This document shows, piece by piece, positions 9,447 to 18,516 of a stretch of 64,000 nucleotides of DNA. Where the stretch lies: the NCBI RefSeq assembly GCF_000969905.1, contig NZ_CP009520.1, positions 2,542,001-2,606,000 of the forward strand, read 5' to 3'. Below the pieces are notes generated by a model. That model did not search any database, was not told the origin of the DNA, and was given only the letters and a program-made list of their open reading frames with translations. A program made the translations under genes and the position numbers. Each line of letters begins with the position of its first letter. The first letter of the stretch is position 1. Source of the stretch: Methanosarcina vacuolata Z-761 (GTDB lineage: Archaea > Halobacteriota > Methanosarcinia > Methanosarcinales > Methanosarcinaceae).

Positions 9447-10154
9447 GTGAAAATATATACAGATTTTCAAAGAGGTTTTTGGGTGTTATACAAGAAAATA
9501 CCAATTCAAATGTATGAAAACTTTCACAATATATTCAGTGGAAGTAATCAAAATACTTTAAAAATCTGCAGGGAATGTGGTGGAGTGTGCGAGCATAATA
9601 AAATCGGAACTCTGTTGCCCGGGGAAGAGGAATATATGGCAAAAAAACTGGGTATAAGTGTTTCGGAATTCAAAATTCGCTACCTTGATGCTCTGAAAAT
9701 GGATGACGAAACTTTAATACATGTATTAAAATTAGGGAAGTTGTGTCCATTTTTAAGTGAAGAAAATAAAGAATGTGAGTGCCGGAATTTTAAGCCTATA
9801 TTCTGTAAAATCTATCCTGTAGTTTTGACGCTTGAAGATAACAAAATAAATTTTACAATAGATAAATGGTGCAAACTGTCAAGAAAAAAAGCTTGCAGGC
9901 TTTATTTTGAAACTGCCATCCCGCTTTTGTTAAGCCTTGCAATTCCGATAGAATGGTTAAGACATGTAATTAGCTATGATAATCTCTGCTTTGACTACGA
10001 TCAATTGAAAAAATACAGGCGCGGAAAAAACAAGTATGCAATTTTTTCTCTGGAAGAATTGTTGAGTTTGCAGAAAGCCGAGATCAAAGCCACCAGTCTG
10101 CGTGTTGACTTCAGTCATGATTTTGGTCAGAAAGTGGAAGAACTTGTTTTTTAA
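9447..10154 (+). CDS. YkgJ/FliB-type cysteine-cluster protein
   Basis: A 235-residue cytoplasmic protein. It has CRECGGVCEHNKIG (about residues 46-59) and, after a linker, CPFLSEENKECECRNFKPIF with CKIYP, the Cys pattern of the YkgJ zinc/iron-chelating family (UPF0153). The family is thought to bind a metal or iron-sulfur cluster; the role is unknown. GTG at 9447 is used here; an ATG at 9510 (Met22) is an alternative start and would leave the Cys domain whole. No neighbours in operon. Confidence 0.75.
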   Translation: MKIYTDFQRGFWVLYKKIPIQMYENFHNIFSGSNQNTLKICRECGGVCEHNKIGTLLPGEEEYMAKKLGISVSEFKIRYLDALKMDDETLIHVLKLGKLCPFLSEENKECECRNFKPIFCKIYPVVLTLEDNKINFTIDKWCKLSRKKACRLYFETAIPLLLSLAIPIEWLRHVISYDNLCFDYDQLKKYRRGKNKYAIFSLEELLSLQKAEIKATSLRVDFSHDFGQKVEELVF

Positions 10155-10266
10155 CTTTAAACTGGAATGGTCGAGTCCAAGCGCTTGCAGGAGTTGAGTT
10201 CGCGATCTGGCAAAATCAACTTTTTATTTTTCAGCTTTCCTATCTTTTTCAGCTTTTTTGTTTATC

Positions 10267-10381
10267 GGACTTACGGCACATGGAGTACAAAATCAAGCAC
10301 TTTCGAAATTGTGACTTGTTTTGTGTTTCAGACAGTTGAAGGTTTAATGCTATTGATTTCTCAGTTCAACTGCGTAAGTCC
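10267..10381 (+). mobile_element. MITE, 114-bp GGACTTACG family, copy 1
   Basis: A 115-bp element bounded by GGACTTACG and CGTAAGTCC. Homologous copies of 114 bp lie at 62616-62729 (same orientation) and 56897-57010 (opposite). Internal matches include TATAAAATCAA-type sequence near the left end and GTTAAAGGTTTAAYGCTAT on the right. A 93-codon frame at 10167-10448 runs across it and is not a gene. Confidence 0.8.
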
Positions 10382-10424
10382 TAATTTTTTTCAGCTTTTT
10401 TATCTTTTTCCGCCGTTTTATCTT

Positions 10425-12614
10425 TTAACTCTGTACTTTACCATCTAACCTGGCAGTCCCATCTTCGACTTTAATACCTTCTATCGGAATCACGAAAGCA
10501 AAGGTGCTCCCCTCTCCAGGTTCGCTCTTGAACCATATGTATCCGCCGTGCAACTGCACAATCTGTTTAACCAGAGAAAGACCAAGCCCAGTTCCCTGAA
10601 ATTGCTTGGACAAAAACGAATCCACCTGGCTGAAAGGCTTGAAAAGTTTACTCTGATCCTCAGGTTTAATCCCGATTCCTGTATCCGTGACAGTTATTTC
10701 TACCATATTTCCCTTTTTTCTTGCCCATATTTTTACAAACCCGTTTTCATAGGAGAATTTTATGGCGTTATCCACAAGGTTGTACATTATCTGAACAAAA
10801 CGGGCTTCGTCAGCATATATATTGGAAAGGCTGCTATCTATATAGATTTCAATTTGAATATTTTTCCGATCGGCTATAGGATATAAAAGATTTTTTATTA
10901 TGTGAAGCTTACTGGCAAGATCAACCTGTTTATAACTTAGCTCCATTTTTCCAGCTTCTATTTTAGAGAGATCCAGGATGCCATTTATTAAATTCAGAAG
11001 GTGTTTTCCACTTTTCGAGATGTTCCCGACGGATTTTAGCTGTCTTTCATTCAGTTCGCCGTAGACCTGTTCATACAGAAGATCAGAAAACCCTATAATA
11101 GAGTTAAGCGGGGTTCTCAGTTCATGGCTCATATTCGCCAGAAATTCGCTCTTGGTACGATTTGCGGCTTCTGCGATTTGCTTTTCCTGAAGGAGGGTTT
11201 CTGTGGCTTTACTTTCCGTAATGTCCCTACACATTTCGAGGACTCCTATAATCTTTCCACCCTCTTCAGTTACAGGAATTGCCTGAACAATCCAGACTCT
11301 GCCATCTTTCCCAGTAAATTCTCCTGATTTTTTATTACCTGTCATGAAAATCTGTTCAAGATCCAGGGAGTCGGATAATGGTATACTTATATCAGGGGTA
11401 TTCTTAAGGCATTGACCCATTGCTTTTTGAAGATCTATCTTCATAAATTCCAGTGCAGCTTTGTTCGCCCAGATAATATAAAGTTGAGGGTTTACGAAAA
11501 TAGCCAGCTCATTTAGAGAGTCAAGCAGGACCTTCTTTTCTCGTTCCTGTGCCTTTAACTCCTGTTCGGCAAGCTCTATTTCATTTAACATTCTGTTTAT
11601 TTCCTTTGAAAGACGGTAAAGTTCATCGTTGTTTTTAAGAGGCAATCTTCGGGAAAGATCCTTTTCCGACCGGACTTTGGTAACAAAATTATCAATTCCT
11701 ATTAACCTTGAGATAAATAACTTATCAAACGCAAATTTAACCCCTACTCCGGTCATGAGACCGGTTAGCAAAAGGAAGAAATACATGTTATTCAGGGTTT
11801 TCTCACCGTACTTATAGAGTTCTCTTGGAAAATCCGCTCTTATAATAAGAGCGGGCTTGCCTGATACATCTAGCAATTCAAAATAGCCAGCTACTTTATT
11901 TTCGCTAAGGGGTTCGACAATAGTTCTATCCGGGTTCTCTGAAAGGCTTTTTAATTTGGTCTGGAAATCAGGAGGCAAATCTTCATCAATTCTGTACATT
12001 AAAAGGGAAGAACGAGTAGAATCTTTGAAATCATTAAGAAGTACGTCGTCGAAATATCTCCCAAAAATCAAGGTGCCTTTCATAGGCCCATTATATTTTG
12101 TCGTAAGGATCGGATGGCAGGCAACAAACATAGGATCTTCATCGAGCAAAACGAAACCGCTCTTCTTGTCATTTTCGGATTTTGAAAGAAGAGTTCCGTC
12201 TTCAACCATTCTAAGAAGCTTTTTCGGAATTGGTTTTTCCTCTCCAGTATACATATCTACTGATTTTGCATAGACAACAGATCCGGATTTATTTACAAAA
12301 AGCATCACATTAACCTTAATTCCTGTAAGAGTTTGATTCTGAAGGTTTACTTCCGTATAATTCGGATTCTTGTCTTCAACAAAACTGCAAGTATCATCCC
12401 AGCAAGCCCAATCCTGTACTGTACGATTAAGATATCCCTGCTCGGTTGAAATGACATTTTGCACCCTTTCTACATTGTCCGCGGTGTCCACTTTTTCAAG
12501 CTCTAAAAAATTGGAAAGCTGCATATTATGGGTGAGTGTAAACGCAGCTGTGAGAACGCCAAAAATTAAGAAAGTTATTAGAAGAACCTTTTTACTAATA
12601 TCTATTCCAGACAC
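10425..12614 (-). CDS. membrane sensor histidine kinase, CHASE4-HAMP-PAS-HisKA-HATPase
   Basis: A 729-residue sensor kinase. Membrane helix 1 (about 9-28) and helix 2 (about 276-298) enclose a CHASE4-type extracytoplasmic domain (WACWDDTCSFV at 69-79). A HAMP linker (about 300-350), a PAS domain (about 360-470), a dimerisation/phosphoacceptor domain with His497 in FLANMSHELRTPLN and an HATPase domain (DNAIKFS, DTGIGI, GTGLGLSLV) follow. There is no receiver domain and no response regulator nearby. GTG at 12614 is the start, only 21 bases from an inserted MITE (12636-12891), so its promoter must lie in or beyond that element. The signal is unknown. Confidence 0.93.
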   Translation of the reverse strand: MSGIDISKKVLLITFLIFGVLTAAFTLTHNMQLSNFLELEKVDTADNVERVQNVISTEQGYLNRTVQDWACWDDTCSFVEDKNPNYTEVNLQNQTLTGIKVNVMLFVNKSGSVVYAKSVDMYTGEEKPIPKKLLRMVEDGTLLSKSENDKKSGFVLLDEDPMFVACHPILTTKYNGPMKGTLIFGRYFDDVLLNDFKDSTRSSLLMYRIDEDLPPDFQTKLKSLSENPDRTIVEPLSENKVAGYFELLDVSGKPALIIRADFPRELYKYGEKTLNNMYFFLLLTGLMTGVGVKFAFDKLFISRLIGIDNFVTKVRSEKDLSRRLPLKNNDELYRLSKEINRMLNEIELAEQELKAQEREKKVLLDSLNELAIFVNPQLYIIWANKAALEFMKIDLQKAMGQCLKNTPDISIPLSDSLDLEQIFMTGNKKSGEFTGKDGRVWIVQAIPVTEEGGKIIGVLEMCRDITESKATETLLQEKQIAEAANRTKSEFLANMSHELRTPLNSIIGFSDLLYEQVYGELNERQLKSVGNISKSGKHLLNLINGILDLSKIEAGKMELSYKQVDLASKLHIIKNLLYPIADRKNIQIEIYIDSSLSNIYADEARFVQIMYNLVDNAIKFSYENGFVKIWARKKGNMVEITVTDTGIGIKPEDQSKLFKPFSQVDSFLSKQFQGTGLGLSLVKQIVQLHGGYIWFKSEPGEGSTFAFVIPIEGIKVEDGTARLDGKVQS

Positions 12615-12635
12615 CCCAAAAACTTATTATAAGAA

Positions 12636-12891
12636 CTAGTGTCTTGGCAATTTAATTGTTGAGCATAATCCTGGTAGCTTCTCATCAGAATACAATGATT
12701 TTGAACTCATTAGATAATTAATGAATTTATCCCAAAACTCAAAATTCGTTTTATATATTTTGTATTTCAAGTGACGACCCGAGCTGTTGATCGTGAAAAT
12801 AATCGGAGTAGTCCTTATCGGAGTGATCCTGATAATTGAGAGCAAAAATGGGTTTTGGGATGAGCTCAATAACTAAATTTTCTGACACTAG
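12636..12891. mobile_element. 256-bp MITE in front of the histidine kinase gene
   Basis: Ends are long imperfect inverted repeats: CTAGTGTCTTGGCAATTTAA at the left and, read inward from the right, CTAGTGTCAGAAAATTTAGT, both continuing as TT-R-TTGAGC. A 77-codon minus-strand frame (12636-12869) lies entirely inside, shows no transposase motif and is not called. No second copy is in this window. Confidence 0.7.
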
Positions 12892-13065
12892 CTTGAAAGT
12901 AATATATTATTGATATTAAAAAGGTGAGAAAGTATATAAATTTTAGTAGATGTTAGACAGAGTTTAAGATCAATTGAGGTTTGTTCTTCCTTTTTCATCA
13001 AGGGATTCTACCTAAAGAGATAAGATAAATGAATAGGCTTTCAATAAAAGCTTAAACCAGCTTCA

Positions 13066-13920
13066 TTATTGTTTTTCAGTTGTAACGTCTCTAGCGTTCA
13101 GGTATGATTGTTCGGTAATTTTCGGATTTCCTCTTATGTTCACAACTTTCATATCAAAAGTACGGGCAAACTCTTTAACATTTGTATGGAACTCCGGACT
13201 ATCTACAAGCCCGCTATCGATTTTTGCAGCCAGGCAGTAGAGTGGATTTTTCAGATAATAGTTGTTAAAGTCCCGGTTCCCGTTTTTATTTTCCAGCTTC
13301 TTCCAGCTAGAAGCCCACATTGGGGTCAGGTAGATCGTGCCCATGCCCTGGAATCTGGTCATAGCCCTTGCATAAGCCTCGTTTCCTCCAAGCGCCAGAC
13401 TGATGCAGTCCTCTATGATTTCTCCGTTTTGGTCTTTCAGGAAGAAAAGAGGACATTCCAGATCCGAGAAATCTTCTTTCAGTTTTCCAAGTGCATGTCC
13501 GCAGATCCCATAAAAAACCAGGATTCTGTCGGAAAAAGACGACATTTCATGGATATTTCTGTAAACTTCAGCCTTTAAAATCTCAAGATCGGCATGCAGG
13601 TCCAAGCTTAACAGGTTTACGACAACAATAACCTCTTCCCTGAGTTTCTTTTTCCTGCAAAATTTTTTGAGGATCGGGAAGCTTGAAAGAAGCCTTGCAG
13701 GAACTATGAAACCAGGGCTGGAGCGGCTCTTCAGGAGCATTGGTACCCTGTCCAAAAAAGCTGTTCTTGGGTTGCAATTTCTCAACCTGAGCTTACGGAG
13801 GAAACCTGAGCTTTCCCGGTTTTCCACAACGATTAGCTGCTGTAACTCACGGTCTTTTGATAATACATGTACAAGCTCGTCTTCGAGCATTCCACAAGCA
13901 ACAATGCTCAGTACAGACAT
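13066..13920 (-). CDS. DUF1638 family protein
   Basis: A 284-residue soluble protein beginning MSVLSIVACGMLEDELVHVL and containing ILVFYGICGHALGKL and CISLALGG, which match the DUF1638 pattern. DUF1638 genes are common in methylotrophic methanogens and often lie near corrinoid methyltransferase genes; biochemical function is unknown. Conserved Cys residues (Cys9, the GIC Cys and Cys after DFSDLE) suggest metal or cofactor handling, which is my inference. ATG is preceded by AAGGAAGGA at a rather long distance. It is convergent with nothing and stands alone. Confidence 0.8.
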   Translation of the reverse strand: MSVLSIVACGMLEDELVHVLSKDRELQQLIVVENRESSGFLRKLRLRNCNPRTAFLDRVPMLLKSRSSPGFIVPARLLSSFPILKKFCRKKKLREEVIVVVNLLSLDLHADLEILKAEVYRNIHEMSSFSDRILVFYGICGHALGKLKEDFSDLECPLFFLKDQNGEIIEDCISLALGGNEAYARAMTRFQGMGTIYLTPMWASSWKKLENKNGNRDFNNYYLKNPLYCLAAKIDSGLVDSPEFHTNVKEFARTFDMKVVNIRGNPKITEQSYLNARDVTTEKQ

Positions 13921-14056
13921 AATTCGGATGTCCTTCCTTGTAACTTTTTTCTGGAATCCTTTCTGGAAGTTTTATTTTCGTGATTTTTTCTGGTGAATCT
14001 TTGTTTCTAGGATTCTTTCATGTAATTTTATGTTTGAGATTTTTCTTTGTAGATCT

Positions 14057-14202
14057 CTATACCCAGATAATCTTCCATACCCAGATAAACTTCTATACCC
14101 GGATAAACTTCCATACCCGGATAAACTTCCATACCCGGATAAACTTCCATACCCGGATAAACTTCCATACCCAGATAAACTTCCATACCCAGATAATCTT
14201 GT
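14057..14202. repeat. 18-bp tandem repeat
   Basis: Eight copies of an 18-bp unit near ATACCCGGATAAACTTCC. Because 18 is a multiple of three, both strands have open frames through it (73 and 98 codons), which are artefacts. It lies upstream of the DUF1638 gene; 13921-14350 otherwise contains no gene. Confidence 0.95.
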
Positions 14203-14350
14203 ATGGTAAAATCCAGGGCATTAACAAATTTGCCTATGAAATCAATCATAAAAAATTTATCTATATTTACAGATAAAATGCAATATTAATAAAAAAATTT
14301 TAGAAAACAAAAGAAAGTAAGTAGGAACAGGAAGAATAGATACCTGTTCC

Positions 14351-14605
14351 TTATTTCCTTCTACCGTTCTGTTTTTGTTTATTTTTTGAATTCACAGGGA
14401 GTTTTTTATCAGGAGTGACTCCGTAATATTTTGTCCTTGCGGCTCCCCAGATGCAGCCGTTTTTCCCGAAGATTTTCAACTCAATATTCTGGATAGCCTT
14501 GCAAATTTTGTTTCCTTCTCTTGCACCCTTGCAGACTATACAGTACTTTTCACAAAAAACAGGGGCATTTTCCTTATTTTCAACCATTTCTACACTCTCA
14601 GCCAT
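14351..14605 (-). CDS. small cysteine-rich protein
   Basis: An 84-residue protein with six Cys residues (CEKYCIVCKGAREGNKICK and NGCIW) and a basic C-terminal tail. The pattern suggests a zinc- or iron-sulfur-binding knot, but I do not recognise the family. It precedes the PNPOx-like gene at 14678 on the same strand, but that gene lies upstream in transcription with 72 bases between them, so cotranscription is possible. The Shine-Dalgarno is weak (GGATAAGAAG). Confidence 0.5.
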   Translation of the reverse strand: MAESVEMVENKENAPVFCEKYCIVCKGAREGNKICKAIQNIELKIFGKNGCIWGAARTKYYGVTPDKKLPVNSKNKQKQNGRRK

Positions 14606-14677
14606 AGTTTATTCTTCTTATCCAGGTACTTATGAGTGCTTATCCAGATATTATGCTGAAGATATGGTTAAATTTGA

Positions 14678-15082
14678 TTAGAGTAATTTCTTTCCTGCGT
14701 CAGGGCCGGGAGCGCACTGAAATACGTCGCTAATCCTTACTTCTATAAGGTTCTTTGCAGGAAGCCCGGGCTTTGCTGCATGCACGATTGCTTTCATTTT
14801 TTCAAATTTTTCTCCGGAAATGATAATTTCAGCCTTACCTTTTATCTGGAAGCAACCGCCGGTGTCTGGTCCCCATACATAGACTGCCACGTTTGGATTT
14901 TCCTTAAGGTTTGCCAGGGATTTGGCCATGAAGTTATCTGATATCCAGATTGTTTCATCATCTACAAGCTGGCAGAACCCTATGGGTATCACATTCGGAA
15001 TTCCTTCATTTGAGGCCGTAGCTACGGGAAAGATCTTTACCTTCGAAAAAGCAGTTTTCATCTCTTCATTTAATTTTACCAT
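14678..15082 (-). CDS. pyridoxamine 5'-phosphate oxidase-like flavin protein
   Basis: A 134-residue split-barrel protein of the PNPOx-related FMN-binding superfamily: VKIFPVATASNEGIPNVIPI, DDETIWISDNFMAKSLANL and PNVAVYVWGP follow the fold's strand order. I start at the ATG at 15082 because GGTGAT precedes it by three bases; the frame is open upstream to 15265 but that stretch is not family-like. Such small members may be flavin or F420 reductases or general stress proteins. Substrate unknown. Confidence 0.8.
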   Translation of the reverse strand: MVKLNEEMKTAFSKVKIFPVATASNEGIPNVIPIGFCQLVDDETIWISDNFMAKSLANLKENPNVAVYVWGPDTGGCFQIKGKAEIIISGEKFEKMKAIVHAAKPGLPAKNLIEVRISDVFQCAPGPDAGKKLL

Positions 15083-15329
15083 GATATCACCATCAAGATG
15101 GTTGCAGTATAAATTTATATATTTAAGCGTCAGAATTGTGTATCGAAAGTCGGATTTATGTATTTTAATAACCTTCATGGAAAAGGTTAAGTCGAGCTTT
15201 AAAATATAAAGGGGAAAACATTGAAGCTCAATGACAATAGAGAATCTTGGAGTAGACGTATTCAAAAAATACAGTTTAATAATATTTTTTAAATCTTGAT
15301 TAAGTCAAAACCTGTTATCTCATAATGTT

Positions 15330-16007
15330 TCAACAAATTCTTAACATTGTATTTCCACCCTTTTGAAATTCATATGCTACCTTTATTTCCTCTACATCTC
15401 GATTTCTTGCCCTTAAAAAATTAATTATAGGCTCGACATATGGTGATCGGTCGGCGTTTACGTCCAGTAGCGGAAATATTCTGACCTCATTTGAAACCCT
15501 GCACAATTCCTCTACCGATTTCAAATGAAATTCCAGTGATAGGTTTTTTGTATAGAGAAATAACAAATGCGAGCACAGTGCCAGATCAAACTCTTTATCA
15601 CTAAAAGGCAGAAAGGGAAGTTCACCAGATACATACCTATTTTGCACCACGCCTCCTGAAAAATCTTTCAGAAATTTCTCCATAGCTGACATTCTTATTC
15701 TTCCAAGTTCTTCAACTGAGCCAATTTCTTGCCAGATAAATTTATCCTGGTTTTTCTGGGTCTGATCAATAATGTCATTATAGGTTTCATGAATTCTCTG
15801 TCTAATCTGATCAGCACTGAAAAAGTAGACAGGGTCAACTGATATGATATTTCCGCCTCGTTCTGTAAGTTCTGCGTTGAAGCTCGCAGGTCCGTCTCCA
15901 CAACCCAGGATCTTTCGCTTGAGATCGTCAGGTGTTAAGTTAAACATTCTGACGTATTCTTTGAGATACCTTCCCCATGGCTTAATATTATGATACATAA
16001 TTATCAT
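15330..16007 (-). CDS. SAM-dependent methyltransferase-like protein (class I fold)
   Basis: A 225-residue cytoplasmic protein. ILGCGDGPASFNAELTERG is motif I of class I methyltransferases, IISVDP is motif II and GELPFLPFSDKEFDLALCSH is the motif IV/post region. The later part, VEELCRVSNEVRIFPLLDV, matches the usual helix-strand ending. Substrate unknown. It is followed by no partner; the flavin-like gene downstream is 247 bases away. Confidence 0.8.
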   Translation of the reverse strand: MIIMYHNIKPWGRYLKEYVRMFNLTPDDLKRKILGCGDGPASFNAELTERGGNIISVDPVYFFSADQIRQRIHETYNDIIDQTQKNQDKFIWQEIGSVEELGRIRMSAMEKFLKDFSGGVVQNRYVSGELPFLPFSDKEFDLALCSHLLFLYTKNLSLEFHLKSVEELCRVSNEVRIFPLLDVNADRSPYVEPIINFLRARNRDVEEIKVAYEFQKGGNTMLRIC

Positions 16008-16374
16008 ACGCTGTACACTAGAGTATATATATATACAAAATATATAAATTAGTATTCCCTAATAACGAGCCAATCCAATAACTAACTTTACACAGAAACT
16101 AGAAGAGTTTTAGAACTGTTTTGAAACGTTGTCATTAATCATGGTTAGAAGAATAACCAGGTTTAGAGGCTTTCTCAGAATTCAAACTAAACAAATTATT
16201 AATCAAATGTTAGTCTCCAGCTCGGTGGGCACCAGCGTAAATGAGAATTTACTTTTCAGTGGCATAGCTGTCTTTTTAACATAATTTTCCTGCAAATATA
16301 GATAAGATTATATCAAAAGAACATGTATTATGAAATGAAAATTTAATTATAAAGTATATCTTTTAAATATATAT
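16008..16374. other. divergent promoter region
   Basis: Between the divergent methyltransferase and fasciclin genes. Very AT-rich, with ATATATATAT-type TATA candidates near 16022-16035 and 16360-16375. No gene seen. Confidence 0.4.
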
Positions 16375-17127
16375 TTGGGGGGAAAAAATATTAGAAAATC
16401 TGGAACTCTTGTAGTTTTACTTTTAGCAATAGTATTTATTTCCGGCTGTGCGGAAAATGCTCAGGAAAATAAGACAGAGAGTGAAGAAATGGTAACTCCG
16501 GTAGAAGGTGCTACCCCTGGTGTAACAGAACAAGTTACAGAATCGGCAGAGGGGGACACTGGAGAAGGGTTACTGTCTGGTCAGGAAGAAACTTCCCTGG
16601 ATGAAGGGAAAGAAGTCATAATCCCGGGTGAAGAGAACTCGAGCCAGGAAGTGTTGGATGAAGAAAACTCAGGCCAGGGCAATGAAACTTCTTCTGAAAA
16701 CCAGGTCCTGGATAACAATCAGACAATTGTTCATACTGCAGAAGAGGCAGGATATACTACCTTTGCTTCACTTGCGAGGGATGCAGGACTTGAATATACT
16801 CTTAATGAAGGAGGGCCTTATACTGTTTTTGCTCCTACTGACATAGCTTTTGAGAGCCTTCCAGAAGGCATGCTTGACGACCTTCGTAATGATAGAAATA
16901 AGCTGAACCGTGTGCTAACCTATCATGTGATCAATGGAGAATACAGGGTTGCAGATCTTAAAAATATTGATTCTTTGTCTTCCCTGGAGACCGAAAAGCT
17001 GGCTGTGAATACTACAACTAACGGAATGATAATGGTAGGAGATGCAACTGTAATAGAGCCTGACATCGTTGCAGCTAATGGAGTAATACATGGGATTGAC
17101 AAAGTAGTGATTCCATTAGAAGTCTGA
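16375..17127 (+). CDS. fasciclin (FAS1) domain lipoprotein
   Basis: A 250-residue exported protein. Its signal segment ends in VFISGCAEN, a lipobox-like Cys at residue 25. An acidic Glu/Ser-rich linker (about 26-115) leads to one complete FAS1 domain (about 118-250) with both FAS1 hallmarks: GPYTVFAPTDIAFESLP and, at the end, ANGVIHGIDKVVIP. FAS1 proteins mediate adhesion at the cell surface. The start is uncertain: TTG at 16375 is taken, and a G-rich run (16377-16382) lies inside the reading frame rather than upstream. Confidence 0.85.
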   Translation: MGGKNIRKSGTLVVLLLAIVFISGCAENAQENKTESEEMVTPVEGATPGVTEQVTESAEGDTGEGLLSGQEETSLDEGKEVIIPGEENSSQEVLDEENSGQGNETSSENQVLDNNQTIVHTAEEAGYTTFASLARDAGLEYTLNEGGPYTVFAPTDIAFESLPEGMLDDLRNDRNKLNRVLTYHVINGEYRVADLKNIDSLSSLETEKLAVNTTTNGMIMVGDATVIEPDIVAANGVIHGIDKVVIPLEV

Positions 17128-17158
17128 AATAGAAACCCGGAACAGAAGCAAAGCTTAT

Positions 17159-17350
17159 GTTGATTTAAAAATCACGTTGATTTAAAGATCATATTGATTT
17201 AAAGATCATATTGATTTAAAGATCATATTGATTTAAAAATCATATTGACTTCAGATAACTTTGATTTGCTTCTTTTATTCCTTTTTTACCTTACTTCTTA
17301 GATAGCTATCCTGTCAGTCAGCTTTCTGTCAGTCAGCTTTCTGTCAGTTA
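17159..17350. repeat. 17-bp and 15-bp tandem repeats
   Basis: Five copies of a 17-bp unit close to ATTGATTTAAAGATCAT (17159-17243), each nearly self-complementary. After a short gap comes TGTCAGTCAGCTTTC in about three copies (17306-17350). They lie 3' of the fasciclin gene; no gene is seen in 17128-17561. Confidence 0.85.
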
Positions 17351-17561
17351 ACTTTTGTTCAGTTTTGCTAGCCAATTATTATTCCATTAGTCAAGTTTTA
17401 TTCAATCTCGTCGGCCAGGCTTTTATCGTCTGATTGCTCACAAACTTTAAGACAATTGCATAGAAGAGTTCAGGAGATATCAGAAGCATGAAAAGAAATC
17501 ACATTAAGTACGAAGGGATTATTTTCAGCACTGGCTGTTCCCAAAAATTAAAATGCAGGTT

Positions 17562-18002
17562 TTATAGGTTCACCTGCTCCCTATACCCGAACTTAACGCT
17601 GTAATCAAGATAATAGATAACTTCTGGCTTGATTTTTATCATGATACTCTCCGGGTCAGGTGGCGTGTCTGCAGCAACCGGAAATTTGGCTGCCATTATT
17701 TCCCCTACTTCTCGTAATTCGTTTTCATTGGTAACTATTGATGCCTTTCCTTCAATCTGAAGGGCTTTCATCTCAAACCAGTCTGGATCATCCTCGTCGA
17801 CAGTATATGCTACATAAGGATTTTGCATAATATTCTGGACTTTCCGGGTATTCTTATTGGTTGCCACGTATACAACAGCATCTTCGGATACATATGCCAT
17901 TGTATGTGCCATTGGCCTGCCCTGCGGGCTTACGGTTGCAAGGTTCAGGTAGTAATGATTTGAAAGGTACTCGTAAATCTTATCTTTAAGCTTTTCTGCC
18001 AT
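17562..18002 (-). CDS. PNPOx-like FMN-binding protein
   Basis: A 146-residue split-barrel flavoprotein-like protein. NHYYLNLATVSPQGRPMAHT, VVYVATNKNTRKVQNIMQNP and VAYTVDEDDPDW follow the PNPOx_N pattern. It is a second, distant member of the fold besides the one at 14678. I choose the ATG at 18002 because GGTGGGG lies four bases upstream; a further upstream Met (18014) would overlap that site. Possible activity: flavin-dependent reduction of an unknown substrate. Confidence 0.82.
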   Translation of the reverse strand: MAEKLKDKIYEYLSNHYYLNLATVSPQGRPMAHTMAYVSEDAVVYVATNKNTRKVQNIMQNPYVAYTVDEDDPDWFEMKALQIEGKASIVTNENELREVGEIMAAKFPVAADTPPDPESIMIKIKPEVIYYLDYSVKFGYREQVNL

Positions 18003-18516
18003 AGTCCCCACCAAAATGTTTATAGCTCTCAGCTAAAACCCCAATTGATTGGATTTTTACCCCGGTTCTGCCATAATATTATAAATTTGGCGTAGTCTTT
18101 CTAATCCCGTGGTATGACTTCCAATCTTATGACTTCCAATCTTGAACAATTTCCGACTCTGTAATAGACTCTGTAGTAAGTATTAGTCATGTAATAATTA
18201 AAAGTCCTTAAACAAACTTTTAGTCCTATAATACAAAAAAGGAAAAACGCGGTTCATTCTGTCTTTCCCCCATACAGTTTAGAGGGACAAAATTTATAAA
18301 TTTTACTTATATCTTCAGTCGGTGGTAGTATCAAGGTTATAGCTTCATGATTTTTCCCAGAGTATATCAAAAAGATAGTGAAATAAGACTTACAGAGATA
18401 ACGCAGGACTGAAAGAGTTAAAGAAAGGCCGAAGGAAGTTAAAATAAAGGCCAAAAGAAAATAAGAAATGACTGAAGAGAGTTAAAAAGGATTGAAAGAA
18501 CAAAAAGAAGTCTTAT
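18003..18516. other. intergenic region
   Basis: No gene seen. It contains imperfect direct repeats (TGACTTCCAATCTT twice near 18116-18143) and a purine-rich stretch around 18420-18510. It separates the flavoprotein gene from the end of the first PAS-GAF gene. Confidence 0.4.

Noticed and set aside
10167-10448. 93-codon frame, plus strand
   Set aside because: It runs across a MITE and into the 3' end of the histidine kinase gene; Phe-rich composition comes from T-runs.
12636-12869. 77-codon frame, minus strand
   Set aside because: Lies wholly inside the 256-bp MITE, with no transposase motif.
14057-14202. Possible CRISPR array
   Set aside because: Units are directly adjacent 18-mers with no spacers and no cas genes nearby.
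13980-14276. Repeat-rich frames on both strands (FHTRIN and MEVYPG repeats)
   Set aside because: Open only because the 18-bp tandem repeat is a multiple of three.
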